A stretch of 64,000 nucleotides of DNA. Origin: Excoecaria cochinchinensis. Lineage: Eukaryota; Streptophyta; Magnoliopsida; Malpighiales; Euphorbiaceae. Every line of letters starts with the position of its first letter. Within the stretch, counting starts at the first letter, position 1. Positions 62,349-64,000 of the stretch are shown here, in pieces. The notes beneath the pieces are model-generated. The model did not search any database. It was not told where the DNA came from and saw nothing but the letters and a program-made list of their open reading frames with translations. Made by a program: the position numbers and the translations under genes. The DNA lies in NCBI GenBank assembly GCA_947683425.1, contig CANTUQ010000301.1, positions 62,001-126,000 on the forward strand, given 5' to 3'.

Positions 62349-64000
62349 CAAGCTTCCAGTAGCTATTCCAATCGAGTTTTCCTGAATTATTGGACTCGGA
62401 TAAAAAATTTCACCACTTTTTACGATTTTTCGATTTTCCCTAGTGGTACCCCTAGTGAAATCCGTACAAATTCTTCGGATTTCGACGAATCCAATTCTCG
62501 ATGCATTGTGACCTGCAAGTTTCCAGTAGCTATTCCAATCGAGTTTTCCTTAATTATTGGACTCGGTTTCACCACTTTTTACAATTTTTCGATTTTGGTG
62601 ATTTTCCCTAGTGGTACCCCTAGGGAAATCCGTAAAAATTCGTCGGATTTCGACGAAGCTAATTCTTGATGCGTTGTGACCGGCAAGCTTCCAGTAGCTA
62701 TTTCAATCGAGTTTTCCTTAATTATTGGACTCGGATCCAAAATTTCACCGCTTTTTACGATTGTTCGATTTTTCCTAATGGTACCCTTAGTGAAATCCGT
62801 ACAAATTCGTCGGATTTCGACGAAACCAATTCTCGATGCGTTGTGACCTGCAAGCTTCCAGTAGCTATTCCAATCGAGTTTTTCTGAATTATTGGACTCG
62901 GATAAAAAATTTCACTACTTTTTTCGATTTTTGATTTTCCCTAATGGTACCCCTAGGGAAATCCGCAAAAATTCGTCGGATTCCGACGAATCCAATTCTC
63001 GATGCGTTGTGACCGGCAAGCTTTCAGTAGCTATTCTAATCGAGTTTTCCTGAATTATTGTACTCGGATCAAAAATTTCACCACTTTTTGCGATTTTTCG
63101 ATTTTGGTGATTTTCCCTAGTGATACCCTTAGGGAAATCCGTAAAAATTCGTCGGATTCCGACGAAGCCAATTCTCGATGCGTTGTGACCGGCAAGCTTC
63201 CAGTAGCTATTCGATTCGAGTTTTCCTGAATTATTGGACTAGGATAAAAAATTTCACCACTTTTTATGATTTTTCGATTTTTCCTAGTGGTACCCCAAGT
63301 GAAATCCGTACAAATTCGTCGGATTTCGACGATACCAATTCTCGATGCGTTGTGACCTGCAAGCTTCCAGTAGCTATTCCAATCGAGTTTTCCTGAATTA
63401 TTGGACTCGGATCCAAAATTACACCACTTTTTACGATTTTTTGATTTTTGTGATTTTCCGTAGTGGTACCCCTAGGGAAATCCGTAAAAATTCGTCGCGT
63501 TCCGACGAAGCCAATTCTTGATATGTTTTGACCAGCAAGCTTCCAGTAGCTATTCCAATCGAGTTTTCCTTAATTATTGGACTCGGATCCAAAATTTCAC
63601 CACTTTTTACAATTTTTCGATTTTGTTGATTTTCTCTAGTGGTACCCCTAGGAAAATCCATAAAAATTCGTCGGATTCCGACGAAACCAATTCTCAATGC
63701 GTTGTGACCGGCAAGCTTCTAGTAGCTATTCCAATCGAGTTTTCTTGAATTATAATACTCGGATCAAAAATTTCATCACTTTTTACGATTTTTCGATTTT
63801 GGTGATTTTCCCCAGTGGTACCCCTATGGAAATCTGTAAAAATTTGTCGGATTCCGACGAAACCAATTCTCGATTCGTTGTGACCGGCAAGTTTCCAGTA
63901 GCTATTCAATTCGAGTTTTCCTGAATTATTGGACTCTAATCCAAACTTTCACCACTTTTTACGATTTTTACTAGTGGTACCCCTAGGGAAATCCGTAAAA

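Larger units (their letters stand above)
55188..64000 (-). repeat. Satellite array, Domain III (inverted orientation)
   Basis: From 55188 every monomer is the reverse complement of those to the left; on the plus strand the HindIII block now reads GGCAAGCTTCC. About fifty monomers remain in this orientation to the window end. Almost all keep the 11-bp segment that the 165-bp monomers lack, so lengths are 176 bp or about 167 bp. The 167-bp form lacks 9 bp between the KpnI dyad and the A-tract region, and I count roughly 21 of these (for example near 55430, 56470, 58553, 59925, 61982 and 63965). Further subfamily markers, read on the plus strand, are GACCTGCAAGC and GTGAAATCCGTACAAATTCG. This is a separate subfamily and not a plain flip of the neighbouring Domain II sequence. 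Confidence 0.95.

Noticed and set aside
56373..63924. Regular series of about 75-codon frames starting every 167-176 bp as a gene family
   Set aside because: The spacing equals the monomer length, each start overlaps the end of the previous frame, and all derive from the same satellite block. No promoter or splice structure can be supported.
1..64000. CRISPR array
   Set aside because: The repeat is 165-176 bp with no unique spacers between short repeats; monomers abut directly, as in satellite DNA.
1..64000. Telomeric or simple-sequence repeats
   Set aside because: CCCTAGGG resembles telomeric CCCTAAA only superficially; it occurs once per monomer as part of a palindrome and never in tandem.
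1..64000. Assignment to a named satellite family or species
   Set aside because: I do not recognise the monomer. A search of the 176-bp unit at 46568-46743 against repeat databases and plant centromere satellites would settle it.

Overview
The whole window is one uninterrupted satellite DNA array. From base 1 to base 64,000 every stretch I read is a copy of the same monomer, in full-length (176 bp) or slightly shortened (mostly 164-168 bp) form, roughly 370-380 copies. I found no protein gene, tRNA, rRNA, CRISPR array, telomere repeat or transposon. A typical 176-bp monomer (46568-46743) is 42.6% G+C by direct count. Array size, monomer length close to a nucleosome repeat, and nested higher-order duplications suggest the (peri)centromeric satellite of a eukaryote, most plausibly a plant. 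I do not recognise the family by name, so species and centromere function are inference.

Layout. Domain I (1 to about 21.7 kb) is in plus orientation (defined here as HindIII site AAGCTT followed by GCCG). It mixes 176-bp, 165-bp and 164-bp monomers and contains a 7,534-bp tandem duplication (2539-10072 and 10073-17583) in which I found only two substitutions. Domain II (about 21.7 to 55.187 kb) keeps the orientation but has its own diagnostic variants and a network of older block duplications (offsets 8,291, 6,295, 2,722, 2,711, 1,871, 693 and 517 bp). Its clearest higher-order repeat is a four-monomer 693-bp unit (165+176+176+176) near 43.8-45.2 kb. At 55187/55188 the array flips: Domain III (55.188 kb to the end) is entirely reverse-complemented and built from a distinct 176/167-bp subfamily.

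Monomer architecture. Just over half of the full-length monomer carries three consecutive dyads: a perfect 19-bp palindrome (9-bp arms, one central base), a nearly perfect 20-bp palindrome containing AvrII and KpnI sites, and a 6-bp-arm stem around an A-tract-rich loop. The palindrome partly resembles the mammalian CENP-B box. Most recurrent length variants (-12, -9, -8, -10 and one +9) are explained by slippage between short direct repeats inside the monomer.

The most interesting points are the clean orientation switch, the near-identical 7.5-kb duplication whose outer ends do not match, the abrupt change of variant set near 21.7 kb, and the recurring breakpoint phase shared by the inversion and a deleted monomer at 62188. 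The open reading frames present (up to about 229 codons) are by-products of stop-poor repeat frames and are not annotated as genes.
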